Positions 63,687-64,000 of a stretch of DNA of 64,000 nt are shown piece by piece. The stretch is from Magicicada septendecula. Lineage: Eukaryota > Arthropoda > Insecta > Hemiptera > Cicadidae. The stretch's first letter is position 1, and each line of letters starts with the position of its first letter. The stretch lies in contig CM068374.1 in assembly GCA_034769895.1 (NCBI GenBank), forward strand, positions 357,713,802-357,777,801, in the 5' to 3' direction. The notes beneath the pieces were generated by a model that worked only from the letters and a program-made list of their open reading frames with translations, was not told the DNA's origin and did not search any database. The position numbers were made by a program, and so were the translations under genes.

Positions 63687-64000
63687 ATGTAAAATATAGA
63701 GAATAAAATGAATATGACCAACTCGGTAGTTACGAGTGAGTCAGGAGGTGGCTTAACGCCAATTATTCCAATTTAATCAGTCGTAGCGAATGATTCACGG
63801 CTGGAGACAACTCCAAGCTGAATAGAAGAAAATAGTTTAGATGAAAACAATATAACACAATCCGTAGTAATTAGTGAGGCGGGAGCAAAATCTACTCCCG
63901 TAGCGACCAGAGTAAAAGAAAAAGGGTTGTCAATGGATGACCTGTATAACCTAATGAGAACAATGTCTGAGAATATAAATAGTAGTTTCAATGAAAGTTT
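63687..64000 (+). pseudogene. U13 gag-like frame, N-terminal part, cut by the window end
   Basis: ATG followed by TAA, with GACGAAAATGTAAAAT as in U10. TAA near 63775 and the codon-45 TGA. No Penelope insertion at the site used in U11 and U12 (AAATAGTTTAGATG is intact near 63830-63843). Ends inside the coiled-coil start. Confidence 0.7.

Larger units (their letters stand above)
1..64000 (+). repeat. Tandem array of ~4.15-kb (LTR + internal) units
   Basis: The same anchor in the gag-like frame recurs at 3389, 7544, 11703, 15863, 27710, 31860, 36015, 40169, 44323, 48474, 54209 and 59948. Spacings are 4150-4160 bp except where a 9.15-kb element (U4) or a 1.57-kb insertion (U11, U12) sits inside a unit. 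All units point the same way. Every unit has the same order: LTR, PBS-like site, hairpin, broken gag-like frame, non-coding 3' part, G-run, next LTR. Copies differ at roughly one to a few percent by eye. Both ends run off the window, so the total copy number is unknown. Seen directly: the periodicity and order. Inferred: descent from a non-autonomous LTR retrotransposon that lost or never had pol. Confidence 0.95.

Noticed and set aside
1-64000. Considered a tandem host gene family or rDNA-like locus
   Set aside because: The frames are broken in every unit by shared and private mutations, and the unit has LTR, PBS and PPT features with no rRNA-like sequence.

Overview
The window is AT-rich eukaryotic DNA, almost entirely repeats. 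The nested elements are a Ty3/gypsy LTR retrotransposon and Penelope-like fragments with a GIY-YIG domain. Together with the base composition they suggest an invertebrate, probably an insect, but I cannot name the species. I see no ordinary host gene, tRNA, rRNA or CRISPR array.

Backbone: a head-to-tail array of about 14 copies (U0 to U13, both ends cut by the window) of a unit of about 4.15 kb. Each unit reads as one LTR plus one internal region of a non-autonomous LTR retrotransposon: LTR of about 1170 bp (TGTAAC...GTTTCA), one G, a PBS-like TGGCCCCCGAAA site, a 12-bp hairpin, a broken gag-like coiled-coil frame, about 1.35 kb without coding potential, a G-run polypurine tract, then the next LTR. 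No pol is present in any unit. LTR starts: U1 1608, U2 5771, U3 9922, U4 14080, U6 30076, U7 34231, U8 38386, U9 42539, U10 46692, U11 50841, U12 56578, U13 62323. U5 has lost its LTR in a deletion.

Insertions: (1) a Ty3/gypsy element at 17869-27022 in the 3' part of U4, with 1.69-kb LTRs that are about 99% alike, a 5-bp target duplication, a gag broken by two frame changes and a stop, and an uninterrupted 1126-aa pol. (2) A 1.57-kb Penelope-like insertion at 52356-53926 in U11, with the same insertion and the same 14-bp target duplication at 58093-59665 in U12. It is a snap-back: an antisense arm and a sense arm of about 550 bp around a short unique centre.

History: nearly all units share one gag frameshift, so a dead element was amplified as DNA rather than by repeated retrotransposition. 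U1-U3 and U5-U13 carry different diagnostic variants, and U4 is a hybrid of the two types. Adjacent units share private mutations (U2/U3, U5/U6, U8/U9, U11/U12) and some units three apart do too (U7/U10, U10/U13), as expected from unequal exchange. The only frame that looks able to encode an active enzyme is the pol of the nested gypsy element.
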